Below are positions 37,639-50,585 of a stretch of DNA of 64,000 nt, in pieces. The translations under genes were made by a program, and so were the position numbers. Position 1 is the stretch's first letter. Every line of letters begins with the position of its first letter. The stretch is from Cornus controversa (taxonomy: Eukaryota; Streptophyta; Magnoliopsida; Cornales; Cornaceae), in assembly GCA_026545225.1 (NCBI GenBank), contig CM048848.1, positions 16,481,353 through 16,545,352 of the forward strand, written 5' to 3'. The notes under the pieces were generated by a model. That model had not been told where the DNA came from. It saw only the letters and a program-made list of their open reading frames with translations, and made no database searches.

Positions 37639-39675
37639 TGTTTTGATTTGAAATGCCCCGTTCCTAGAGAAATTATCCCGTAATTACAATCGTACATTGC
37701 TTTTTACCAAATTGGACCGTCAAGACATCCAAAAGAAACGACGAGCATGTCAATCCGATCTTCATCCAAGTTTGTTTGAGTTGTTCTGAGTCGAAAAGAA
37801 CAATTCCTTTCAAAAATCAAGCATGGCCACAACCGTATGATGCTTTGTGCTAGAATTAACCGTCTGGATGTCCAGAAGAATAGAGAATGACAACAACGGT
37901 TTCGAACTTGTTTCGTTTGACTTGTTTTGATTAGAAAAGTCCGAATCCAAGTGCAATCGTGCCATACTTAGAATAATACGTTGCTTTATGCGAAATTCGA
38001 CCGTGAGGACATCCTGAATTGAAAAGAGTAATTCCTTGACTCACGAAAGATCACAACCATATGGTGCTTTGTGCCAAATTCGACCATCTGCACAACTAAA
38101 AGAAACAAGTAGCACGCGATCGATGATTTTAAACAAGTTTAGTTTGAGTTGTTCTGATTCAAAAACCCCATTCCTAGAGAAGTCGTGCCATAATCAGAAT
38201 CGAACATTACTTTTTTCCAAATTAGACCATCAAAGTGTCCAAAAGAAATGACGACCATGTCAATCCGAACTTCGTCACAACCGTATGGTGCTTTGTTCCA
38301 AATTCGACCGTTTGGACATCTAAAGAAAATAATTAGCATGCTACCAACGATTTTAAACTTGTTTCATTTGAGTTGTTTTGATTCGAAAACCCCATTGCAG
38401 GAGAACTCGTGCCATAATACGAATCGTACGTTACTTTTTTCGAAATTAAACCGTCAAAGCGTCCCAGAGAAACGACGAGCATGTCAATCCGATCTTCATC
38501 TAGTTTTGTTTGGGCCATTATGATTCGAAAGAGCAAGTCAATAGAGAAATCGTGCAACGTCACAACTGTATGGTCTTTTGTGACAGACTCTACAGTCTGA
38601 ACATTTAACAGAAACAATTAGCACGTTATCAATGATTTGAAATTGTTTCCCTTGGGTTGTTTTGATTTGAAATGCCCCGTTCCTAGAGAAATTATCCCGT
38701 AATTAGAATCGTACATTGCTTTTTACCAAATTGGACCGTCAAGACATCCAAAAGAAACGACGAGCATGTCAATCCGATCTTCATCCAAGTTTGTTTGAGT
38801 TGTTCTGAGTCGAAAAGAACAATTCCTTTCAAAAATCAAGCATGGCCACAACCGTATGATGCTTTGTGCTAGAATTAACCGTCTGGATGTCCAGAAGAAT
38901 AGAGAATGACAACAACGGTTTCGAACTTGTTTCGTTTGACTTGTTTTGATTAGAAAAGTCCGAATCCAAGTGCAATCGTGCCATACTTAGAATAATACGT
39001 TGCTTTATGCGAAATTCGACCGTGAGGACATCCTGAATTGAAAAGAGTAATTCCTTGACTCACGAAAGATCACAACCATATGGTGCTTTGTGCCAAATTC
39101 GACCATCTGCACAACTAAAAGAAACAAGTAGCACGCGATCGATGATTTTAAACAAGTTTAGTTTGAGTTGTTCTGATTCAAAAACCCCATTCCTAGAGAA
39201 GTCGTGCCATAATCAGAATCGAACATTACTTTTTTCCAAATTAGACCATCAAAGTGTCCAAAAGAAATGACGACCATGTCAATCCGAACTTCATCACAAC
39301 CGTATGTTGCTGTGTTCCAAATTCGACCGTTTGGACATCTAAAGGAAACAATTAGCAAGCTACCAACGATTTTAAACTTGTTTCATTTGAGTTGTTTTGA
39401 TTCGAAAACCCCATTGCAGGAGAACTCGTGCCATAATACGAATCGTACGTTGGTTTTTCAAAATGAAACCGTCAAAGCGCCCCAAAGAAACGACGAGCAT
39501 GTCGATCCGATCTTCATCTAGTTTTGTTTGAGCCATTATGATTCGAAAGAGCAAGTCATTAGAGAAATCGTGCAACGTCACAACCGTATGGTCTTTTGTG
39601 ACAGATTCTACTGTCTGAACATTTAACAGAAAGAGTTAGCACGCTATCAATGATTTGAAATTGTTTCAGTTGGGT
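37639..39675. repeat. Twin 1019/1018 bp HOR units sharing a 4 bp deletion
   Basis: Units at 37639 and 38658 both lack CTGC from TTGCTGCACTCACG in block D (reading TTGACTCACG near 38036 and 39055). No other unit in the window shows this. The shared private deletion marks a recent single-unit duplication or conversion. Confidence 0.85.
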
Positions 39676-41205
39676 TGTTTTGATTTGAAATGCCCCATTC
39701 CTAGAGAAATTATCCCGTAATTAGAATCGTACATTGTTTTTTTTACCAAATTAGACCGTCAAGACATCCAAAAGAAACGACGAGCATGTCAATCCGATCT
39801 TCATCCAAGTTTGTTTGAATTGTTATGAGTCGAAAAGAACAATTCCTTGCAAAAATGAAGCATGACCACAACCGTATGATGCTTTGTGCTAGAATTGACC
39901 GTCTGGATGTCCAGAAGAATAGAGAATGACAACAACGGTTTCGAACTTGTTTCGTTTGACTTGTTTTGTTTCGAAAAGTCCGAATCCAAGTGAAATCGTG
40001 CCATACTTAGAATAATACGTTGCTTTATTCGAAATTCGACTGTGAGGACATCCTGAATCGAAAAGAGTAATTCCTTGCTGCACTCATGAATGATCACAAC
40101 CGTATGGTGCTTTGTGCCAAATTCGACCATCTAGCCAACTAAAAGAAAAGTTTGTTTGAGTTGTTATGAGTCGAAAAGAACAATTCCTTGCAAAAATGAA
40201 GCACGACCATAACCGTATGGTGCTTTGTGCTAGAATTGACCGTTTGGATGTCCAGTAGAATAGAGAATGACAACAACGGTTTCGAACTTGTTTCGTTTGA
40301 CTTTTTTTGATTCGAAAAGTCTGAATCCAAGTGAAATCGTGCCATACTTAGAATAATACGTTGCTTTATTCGAAATTCGACTGTGAGGACATCCTGAATC
40401 GAAAAGACTAATTCCTTGCTGCACTCACGAATCATCACAACCGTATGGTGCTTTGTGCCAAATTCGACCATCTGCACAACTAAAAGAAACAAGTAGCACG
40501 CTATCGATGATTTTAAACAAGTTTAGTTTGAGTTGTTCTGATTCAAAAACCCCATTCCTAGAGAAGTCGTGCCATAATCAGAATCGAACATTACTTTTTT
40601 CCAAATTACACCATCAAAGTGTCCAAAAGAAATGACGACCACGTCAATCCGAACTTCATCACAACCGTATGGTGCTTTGTTCCAAATTCGACCGTTTGGA
40701 CATCTAAAGGAAACAATTAGCAAGCTACCAACGATTTTAAGCTTGTTTCATTTGAGTTGTTCTGATTCGAAAACCCCATTACAGGAGAACTCGTGCCATA
40801 ATACGAATCGTACGTTGGTTTTTCGAAATTAAACCGTCAAAGCGCCCCAAAGAAACGACGAGCATGTCGATCCGATCTTCATCTAGTTTTGTTTGAGCCA
40901 TTATGATTCGAAAGAGCAAGTCATTAGAGAAATTGTGCAACGTCACAACCGTATGGTCTCTCGTGACAGATTCTGCTGTCTGAACATTTAGCAGAAACAG
41001 TTAGCACGCTATCTATGATTTGAAATTGTTTCACTTGGGTTGTATTGATTTGAAATGCCCCATTCCTTGAGAAATTATCCCGTAATTAGAATCGTACACT
41101 ATTTTTCTACAAAATTGGACCGTCAAGACATCCGAAAGAAACGACGAGCATGTCAATCCGATCTTCATCCAAGTTTGTTTGAGTTATTCTGAGTCGAAAA
41201 GAACA

Positions 41206-44200
41206 ATTTTTTCAAAAATCAAGCATGACCACAACCGTATGATGCTTTGTGCTAGAATTGACCGTCTGAATGTCCAGAAGAACAGAGAATGACAACAACG
41301 GTTTCGAACTTGTTTCGTTTGACTTATTTTGATTAGAAAAGTCCGAATCCAAGTGCAATCGTGACATACTTAGAATAATACGTTGCTTTATGCGAAATTC
41401 GACCGTGAGGACATCCTGAATTGAAAAGAGTAATTCCTTGCTGCACTCACGAAAGATCACAACCATATGGTGCTTTGTGCCAAATTCAACCATCTGCACA
41501 ACTAAAAGAAACAAGTAGCACGCGATCGATGATTTTAAACAAGTTTAGTTTGAGTTGTTCTGATTCAAAAACCCCATTCCTAGAGAAGTCGTGCCATAAT
41601 CAGAATCGAACATTACTTTTTTCCAAATTAGACCATCAAAGTGTCCAAAAGAAATGACGACCATGTCAATCCGAACTTCGTCACAACCGTATGGTGCTTT
41701 GTTCCAAATTCGACCGTTTGGACATCTAAAGAAAATAATTAGCATGCTACCAACGATTTTAAACTTGTTTCATTTGAGTTGTTTTGATTCGAAAACCCCA
41801 TTGCAGGAGAACTCGTGCCATAATACGAATCGTACGTTGCTTTTTTCGAAATTAAACCGTCAAAGCGTCCCAGAGAAACGACGAGCATGTCAATCCGATC
41901 TTCATCTAGTTTTGTTTGGGCCATTATGATTCGAAAGAGCAAGTCAATAGAGAAATCGTGCAACGTCACAACTGTATGGTCTTTTGTGACAGACTCTACA
42001 GTCTGAACATTTAACAGAAACAATTAGCACGTTATCAATGATTTGAAATTGTTTCCCTTGGGTTGTTTTGATTTGAAATGCCCCGTTCCTAGAGAAATTA
42101 TCCCGTAATTAGAATCGTACATTGCTTTTTACCAAATTGGACCGTCAAGGCATCCAAAAGAAACGACGAGCATGTCAATCCGATCTTCATCCAAGTTTGT
42201 TTGAGTTGTTCTGAGTCGAAAAGAACAATTCCTTTCAAAAATCAAGCATGGCCACAACCGTATGATGCTTTGTGCTAGAATTAACCGTCTGGATGTCCAG
42301 AAGAATAGAGAATGACAACAACGGTTTCGAACTTGTTTCGTTTGACTTGTTTTGATTAGAAAAGTCCGAATCCAAGTGCAATCGTGCCATACTTAGAATA
42401 ATACGTTGCTTTATGCGAAATTCGACCGTGAGGACATCCTGAATTGAAAAGAGTAATTCCTTGCTGCACTCACGAAAGATCACAACCATATGGTGCTTTG
42501 TGCCAAATTCGACCATCTGCACAACTAAAAGAAACAAGTAGCACGCTATCGATGATTTTAAACAAGTTTAGTTTGAGTTGTTCTGATTCAAAAACCCCAT
42601 TCCTAGAGAAGTCGTGCCATAATCAGAATCGAACATTACTTTTTTCCAAATTAGACCATCAAAGTGTCCAAAAGAAATGACGACCATGTCAATCCGAACT
42701 TCATCACAACCGTATGTTGCTGTGTTCCAAATTAGACCGTTTGGACATCTAAAGGAAACAATTAGCAAGCTACCAACGGTTTTAAACTTGTTTCATTTGA
42801 GTTGTTTTGATTCGAAAACCCCATTGCAGGAGAACTCGTGCCATAATACGAATCGTACGTTGGTTTTTCAAAATGAAACCGTCAAAGCGCCCCAAAGAAA
42901 CGACGAGCATGTCGATCCGATCTTCATCTAGTTTTGTTTGAGCCATTATGATTCGAAAGAGCAAGTCATTAGAGAAATTGTGCAACGTCACAACCGTATG
43001 GTCTTTCGTGACAGATTCTGCTGTCTGAACATTTAGCAGAAACAGTTAGCACGCTATCTATGATTTGAAATTGTTTCACTTGGGTTGTTTTGATTTGAAA
43101 TGCCCCATTCCTTGAGAAATTATCCCGTAATTAGAATCGTACATTGTTTTTCTACAAAATTGGACCGTCAAGACATCCGAAAGAAACGACGAGCATGTCA
43201 ATCCGATCTTCATCCAAGTTTGTTTGAGTTATTCTGAGTCGAAAAGAACAATTTTTTCAAAAATCAAGCATGACCACAACCGTATGATGCTTTGTGCTAG
43301 AATTGACCGTCTGAATGTCCAGAAGAACAGAGAATGACAACAACGGTTTCGAACTTGTTTCGTTTGACTTATTTTGATTAGAAAAGTCCGAATCCAAGTG
43401 CAATCGTGACATACTTAGAATAATACGTTGCTTTATGCGAAATTCGACCGTGAGGACATCCTGAATTGAAAAGAGTAATTCCTTGCTGCACTCACGAAAG
43501 ATCACAACCATATGGTGCTTTGTGCCAAATTCGACCATCTGCACAACTAAAAGAAACAAGTAGCACGCGATCGATGATTTTAAACAAGTTTAGTTTGAGT
43601 TGTTCTGATTCAAAAACCCCATTCCTAGAGAAGTCGTGCCATAATCAGAATCGAACATTACTTTTTTCCAAATTAGACCATCAAAGTGTCCAAAAGAAAT
43701 GACGACCATGTCAATCCGAACTTCATCACAACCGTATGTTGCTGTGTTCCAAATTCGACCGTTTGGACATCTAAAGGAAACAATTAGCAAGCTACCAACG
43801 ATTTTAAACTTGTTTCATTTGAGTTGTTTTGATTCGAAAACCCCATTGCAGGAGAACTCGTGCCATAATACGAATCGTACGTTGGTTTTTCAAAATGAAA
43901 CCGTCAAAGCGCCCCAAAGAAACGACGAGCATGTCGATCCGATCTTCATCTAGTTTTGTTTGAGCCATTATGATTCGAAAGAGCAAGTCATTAGAGAAAT
44001 CGTGCAACGTCACAACCGTATGGTCTTTTGTGACAGATTCTACTGTCTGAACATTTAACAGAAAGAGTTAGCACGCTATCAATGATTTGAAATTGTTTTA
44101 GTTGGGTTGTTTTGATTTGAAATGCCCCATTCCTAGAGAAATTATCCCGTAATTAGAATCGTACATTGTTTTTTTTACCAAATTAGACCGTCAAGACATC

Positions 44201-47200
44201 CAAAAGAAACGACGAGCATGTCAATCCGATATTCATCCAAGTTTGTTTGAATTGTTATGAGTCGAAAAGAATAATTTTTTCAAAAATCAAGCATGACCAC
44301 AACCGTATGATGCTTTGTGCTAGAATTGACCGTCTGAATGTCCAGAAGAACAGAGAATGACAACAACGGTTTCGAACTTGTTTCGTTTGACTTATTTTGA
44401 TTAGAAAAGTCCGAATCCAAGTGCAATCGTGACATACTTAGAATAATACGTTGCTTTATGCGAAATTCGACCGTGAGGACATCCTGAATTGAAAAGAGTA
44501 ATTCCTTGCTGCACTCACGAAAGATCACAACCATATGGTGCTTTGTGCCAAATTCGACCATCTGCACAACTAAAAGAAACAAGTAGCACGCGATCGATGA
44601 TTTTAAACAAGTTTAGTTTGAGTTGTTCTGATTCAAAAACCCCATTCCTAGAGAAGTCGTGCCATAATCAGAATCGAACATTACTTTTTTCCAAATTAGA
44701 CCATCAAAGTGTCCAAAAGAAATGACGACCATGTCAATCCGAACTTCGTCACAACCGTATGGTGCTTTGTTCCAAATTCGACCGTTTGGACATCTAAAGA
44801 AAATAATTAGCATGCTACCAACGATTTTAAACTTGTTTCATTTGAGTTGTTTTGATTCGAAAACCCCATTGCAGGAGAACTCGTGCCATAATACGAATCG
44901 TACGTTGCTTTTTTCGAAATTAAACCGTCAAAGCGTCCCAGAGAAACGACGAGCATGTCAATCCGATCTTCATCTAGTTTTGTTTGGGCCATTATGATTC
45001 GAAAGAGCAAGTCAATAGAGAAATCGTGCAACGTCACAACTGTATGGTCTTTTGTGACAGACTCTACAGTCTGAACATTTAACAGAAACAATTAGCACGT
45101 TATCAATGATTTGAAATTGTTTCCCTTGGGTTGTTTTGATTTGAAATGCCCCGTTCCTAGAGAAATTATCCCGTAATTAGAATCGTACATTGCTTTTTAC
45201 CAAATTGGACCGTCAAGGCATCCAAAAGAAACGACGAGCATGTCAATCCGATCTTCATCCAAGTTTGTTTGAGTTGTTCTGAGTCGAAAAGAACAATTCC
45301 TTTCAAAAATCAAGCATGGCCACAACCGTATGATGCTTTGTGCTAGAATTAACCGTCTGGATGTCCAGAAGAATAGAGAATGACAACAACGGTTTCGAAC
45401 TTGTTTCGTTTGACTTGTTTTGATTAGAAAAGTCCGAATCCAAGTGCAATCGTGCCATACTTAGAATAATACGTTGCTTTATGCGAAATTCGACCGTGAG
45501 GACATCCTGAATTGAAAAGAGTAATTCCTTGCTGCACTCACGAAAGATCACAACCATATGGTGCTTTGTGCCAAATTCGACCATCTGCACAACTAAAAGA
45601 AACAAGTAGCACGCTATCGATGATTTTAAACAAGTTTAGTTTGAGTTGTTCTGATTCAAAAACCCCATTCCTAGAGAAGTCGTGCCATAATCAGAATCGA
45701 ACATTACTTTTTTCCAAATTAGACCATCAAAGTGTCCAAAAGAAATGACGACCATGTCAATCCGAACTTCATCACAACCGTATGTTGCTGTGTTCCAAAT
45801 TAGACCGTTTGGACATCTAAAGGAAACAATTAGCAAGCTACCAACGGTTTTAAACTTGTTTCATTTGAGTTGTTTTGATTCGAAAACCCCATTGCAGGAG
45901 AACTCGTGCCATAATACGAATCGTACGTTGGTTTTTCAAAATGAAACCGTCAAAGCGCCCCAAAGAAACGACGAGCATGTCGATCCGATCTTCATCTAGT
46001 TTTGTTTGAGCCATTATGATTCGAAAGAGCAAGTCATTAGAGAAATTGTGCAACGTCACAACCGTATGGTCTTTCGTGACAGATTCTGCTGTCTGAACAT
46101 TTAGCAGAAACAGTTAGCACGCTATCTATGATTTGAAATTGTTTCACTTGGGTTGTTTTGATTTGAAATGCCCCATTCCTTGAGAAATTATCCCGTAATT
46201 AGAATCGTACATTGTTTTTCTACAAAATTGGACCGTCAAGACATCCGAAAGAAACGACGAGCATGTCAATCCGATCTTCATCCAAGTTTGTTTGAGTTAT
46301 TCTGAGTCGAAAAGAACAATTTTTTCAAAAATCAAGCATGACCACAACCGTATGATGCTTTGTGCTAGAATTGACCGTCTGAATGTCCAGAAGAACAGAG
46401 AATGACAACAACGGTTTCGAACTTGTTTCGTTTGACTTATTTTGATTAGAAAAGTCCGAATCCAAGTGCAATCGTGACATACTTAGAATAATACGTTGCT
46501 TTATGCGAAATTCGACCGTGAGGACATCCTGAATTGAAAAGAGTAATTCCTTGCTGCACTCACGAAAGATCACAACCATATGGTGCTTTGTGCCAAATTC
46601 GACCATCTGCACAACTAAAAGAAACAAGTAGCACGCGATCGATGATTTTAAACAAGTTTAGTTTGAGTTGTTCTGATTCAAAAACCCCATTCCTAGAGAA
46701 GTCGTGCCATAATCAGAATCGAACATTACTTTTTTCCAAATTAGACCATCAAAGTGTCCAAAAGAAATGACGACCATGTCAATCCGAACTTCATCACAAC
46801 CGTATGTTGCTGTGTTCCAAATTCGACCGTTTGGACATCTAAAGGAAACAATTAGCAAGCTACCAACGATTTTAAACTTGTTTCATTTGAGTTGTTTTGA
46901 TTCGAAAACCCCATTGCAGGAGAACTCGTGCCATAATACGAATCGTACGTTGGTTTTTCAAAATGAAACCGTCAAAGCGCCCCAAAGAAACGACGAGCAT
47001 GTCGATCCGATCTTCATCTAGTTTTGTTTGAGCCATTATGATTCGAAAGAGCAAGTCATTAGAGAAATCGTGCAACGTCACAACCGTATGGTCTTTTGTG
47101 ACAGATTCTACTGTCTGAACATTTAACAGAAAGAGTTAGCACGCTATCAATGATTTGAAATTGTTTCAGTTGGGTTGTTTTGATTTGAAATGCCCCATTC

Positions 47201-47342
47201 CTAGAGAAATTATCCCGTAATTAGAATCGTACATTGTTTTTTTTACCAAATTAGACCGTCAAGACATCCAAAAGAAACGACGAGCATGTCAATCCGATAT
47301 TCATCCAAGTTTGTTTGAATTGTTATGAGTCGAAAAGAACAA
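41206..47342. repeat. Two tandem copies of a 3068 bp three-HOR segment
   Basis: About 41206-44274 and 44274-47342 match at an offset of 3068 bp. At about 44270-44280 a 1365-class A/B start (GAATTGTTATGAGTCG) switches within the shared GTCGAAAAGAA motif to a 1022-class B (T6 run, CAAAAATCAAGC). That is the join expected from unequal exchange between out-of-register B blocks. Confidence 0.75.
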
Positions 47343-50300
47343 TTCCTTGCAAAAATGAAGCATGACCACAACCGTATGATGCTTTGTGCTAGAATTGACC
47401 GTCTGGATGTCCAGAAGAATAGAGAATGACAACAACGGTTTCGAACTTGTTTCGTTTGACTTGTTTTGTTTCGAAAAGTCCGAATCCAAGTGAAATCGTG
47501 CCATACTTAGAATAATACGTTGCTTTATTCGAAATTCGACTGTGAGGACATCCTGAATCGAAAAGAGTAATTCCTTGCTGCACTCATGAATGATCACAAC
47601 CGTATGGTGCTTTGTGCCAAATTCGACCATCTAGCCAACTAAAAGAAAAGTTTGTTTGAGTTGTTATGAGTCGAAAAGAACAATTCCTTGCAAAAATGAA
47701 GCATGACCATAACCGTATGGTGCTTTGTGCTAGAATTGACCGTTTGGATGTCCAGTAGAATAGAGAATGACAACAACGGTTTCGAACTTGTTTCGTTTGA
47801 CTTTTTTTGATTCGAAAAGTCTGAATCCAAGTGAAATCGTGCCATACTTAGAATAATACGTTGCTTTATTCGAAATTCGACTGTGAGGACATCCTGAATC
47901 GAAAAGACTAATTCCTTGCTGCACTCACGAATCATCACAACCGTATGGTGCTTTGTGCCAAATTCGACCATCTGCACAACTAAAAGAAACAAGTAGCACG
48001 CTATCGATGATTTTAAACAAGTTTAGTTTGAGTTGTTCTGATTCAAAAACCCCATTCCTAGAGAAGTCGTGCCATAATCAGAATCGAACATTACTTTTTT
48101 CCAAATTACACCATCAAAGTGTCCAAAAGAAATGACGACCACGTCAATCCGAACTTCATCACAACCGTATGGTGCTTTGTTCCAAATTCGACCGTTTGGA
48201 CATCTAAAGGAAACAATTAGCAAGCTACCAACGATTTTAAGCTTGTTTCATTTGAGTTGTTCTGATTCGAAAACCCCATTACAGGAGAACTCGTGCCATA
48301 ATACGAATCGTACGTTGGTTTTTCGAAATTAAACCGTCAAAGCGCCCCAAAGAAACGACGAGCATGTCGATCCGATCTTCATCTAGTTTTGTTTGAGCCA
48401 TTATGATTCGAAAGAGCAAGTCATTAGAGAAATTGTGCAACGTCACAACCGTATGGTCTCTCGTGACAGATTCTGCTGTCTGAACATTTAGCAGAAACAG
48501 TTAGCACGCTATCTATGATTTGAAATTGTTTCACTTGGGTTGTTTTGATTTGAAATGCCCCATTCCTTGAGAAATTATCCCGTAATTAGAATCGTACACT
48601 GTTTTTCTACAAAATTGGACCGTCAAGACATCCGAAAGAAACGACGAGCATGTCAATCCGATCTTCATCCAAGTTTGTTTGAGTTATTCTGAGTCGAAAA
48701 GAACAATTTTTTCAAAAATCAAGCATGACCACAACCGTATGATGCTTTGTGCTAGAATTGACCGTCTGAATGTCCAGAAGAACAGAGAATGACAACAACG
48801 GTTTCGAACTTGTTTCGTTTGACTTATTTTGATTAGAAAAGTCCGAATCCAAGTGCAATCGTGACATACTTAGAATAATACGTTGCTTTATGCGAAATTC
48901 GACCGTGAGGACATCCTGAATTGAAAAGAGTAATTCCTTGCTGCACTCACGAAAGATCACAACCATATGGTGCTTTGTGCCAAATTCGACCATCTGCACA
49001 ACTAAAAGAAACAAGTAGCACGCGATCGATGATTTTAAACAAGTTTAGTTTGAGTTGTTCTGATTCAAAAACCCCATTCCTAGAGAAGTCGTGCCATAAT
49101 CAGAATCGAACATTACTTTTTTCCAAATTAGACCATCAAAGTGTCCAAAAGAAATGACGACCATGTCAATCCGAACTTCGTCACAACCGTATGGTGCTTT
49201 GTTCCAAATTCGACCGTTTGGACATCTAAAGAAAATAATTAGCATGCTACCAACGATTTTAAACTTGTTTCATTTGAGTTGTTTTGATTCGAAAACCCCA
49301 TTGCAGGAGAACTCGTGCCATAATACGAATCGTACGTTACTTTTTTCGAAATTAAACCGTCAAAGCGTCCCAGAGAAACGACGAGCATGTCAATCCGATC
49401 TTCATCTAGTTTTGTTTGGGCCATTATGATTCGAAAGAGCAAGTCAATAGAGAAATCGTGCAACGTCACAACTGTATGGTCTTTTGTGACAGACTCTACA
49501 GTCTGAACATTTAACAGAAACAATTAGCACGTTATCAATGATTTGAAATTGTTTCCCTTGGGTTGTTTTGATTTGAAATGCCCCGTTCCTAGAGAAATTA
49601 TCCCGTAATTAGAATCGTACATTGCTTTTTACCAAATTGGACCGTCAAGACATCCAAAAGAAACGACGAGCATGTCAATCCGATCTTCATCCAAGTTTGT
49701 TTGAGTTGTTCTGAGTCGAAAAGAACAATTCCTTTCAAAAATCAAGCATGGCCACAACCGTATGATGCTTTGTGCTAGAATTAACCGTCTGGATGTCCAG
49801 AAGAATAGAGAATGACAACAACGGTTTCGAACTTGTTTCGTTTGACTTGTTTTGATTAGAAAAGTCCGAATCCAAGTGCAATCGTGCCATACTTAGAATA
49901 ATACGTTGCTTTATGCGAAATTCGACCGTGAGGACATCCTGAATTGAAAAGAGTAATTCCTTGCTGCACTCACGAAAGATCACAACCATATGGTGCTTTG
50001 TGCCAAATTCGACCATCTGCACAACTAAAAGAAACAAGTAGCACGCGATCGATGATTTTAAACAAGTTTAGTTTGAGTTGTTCTGATTCAAAAACCCCAT
50101 TCCTAGAGAAGTCGTGCCATAATCAGAATCGAACATTACTTTTTTCCAAATTAGACCATCAAAGTGTCCAAAAGAAATGACGACCATGTCAATCCGAACT
50201 TCATCACAACCGTATGTTGCTGTGTTCCAAATTCGACCGTTTGGACATCTAAAGGAAACAATTAGCAAGCTACCAACGGTTTTAAACTTGTTTCATTTGA

Positions 50301-50585
50301 GTTGTTTTGATTCGAAAACCCCATTGCAGGAGAACTCGTGCCATAATACGAATCGTACGTTGGTTTTTCAAAATGAAACCGTCAAAGCGCCCCAAAGAAA
50401 CGACGAGCATGTCGATCCGATCTTCATCTAGTTTTGTTTGAGCCATTATGATTCGAAAGAGCAAGTCATTAGAGAAATCGTGCAACGTCACAACCGTATG
50501 GTCTTTTGTGACAGATTCTACTGTCTGAACATTTAACAGAAAGAGTTAGCACGCTATCAATGATTTGAAATTGTTTCAGTTGGGT

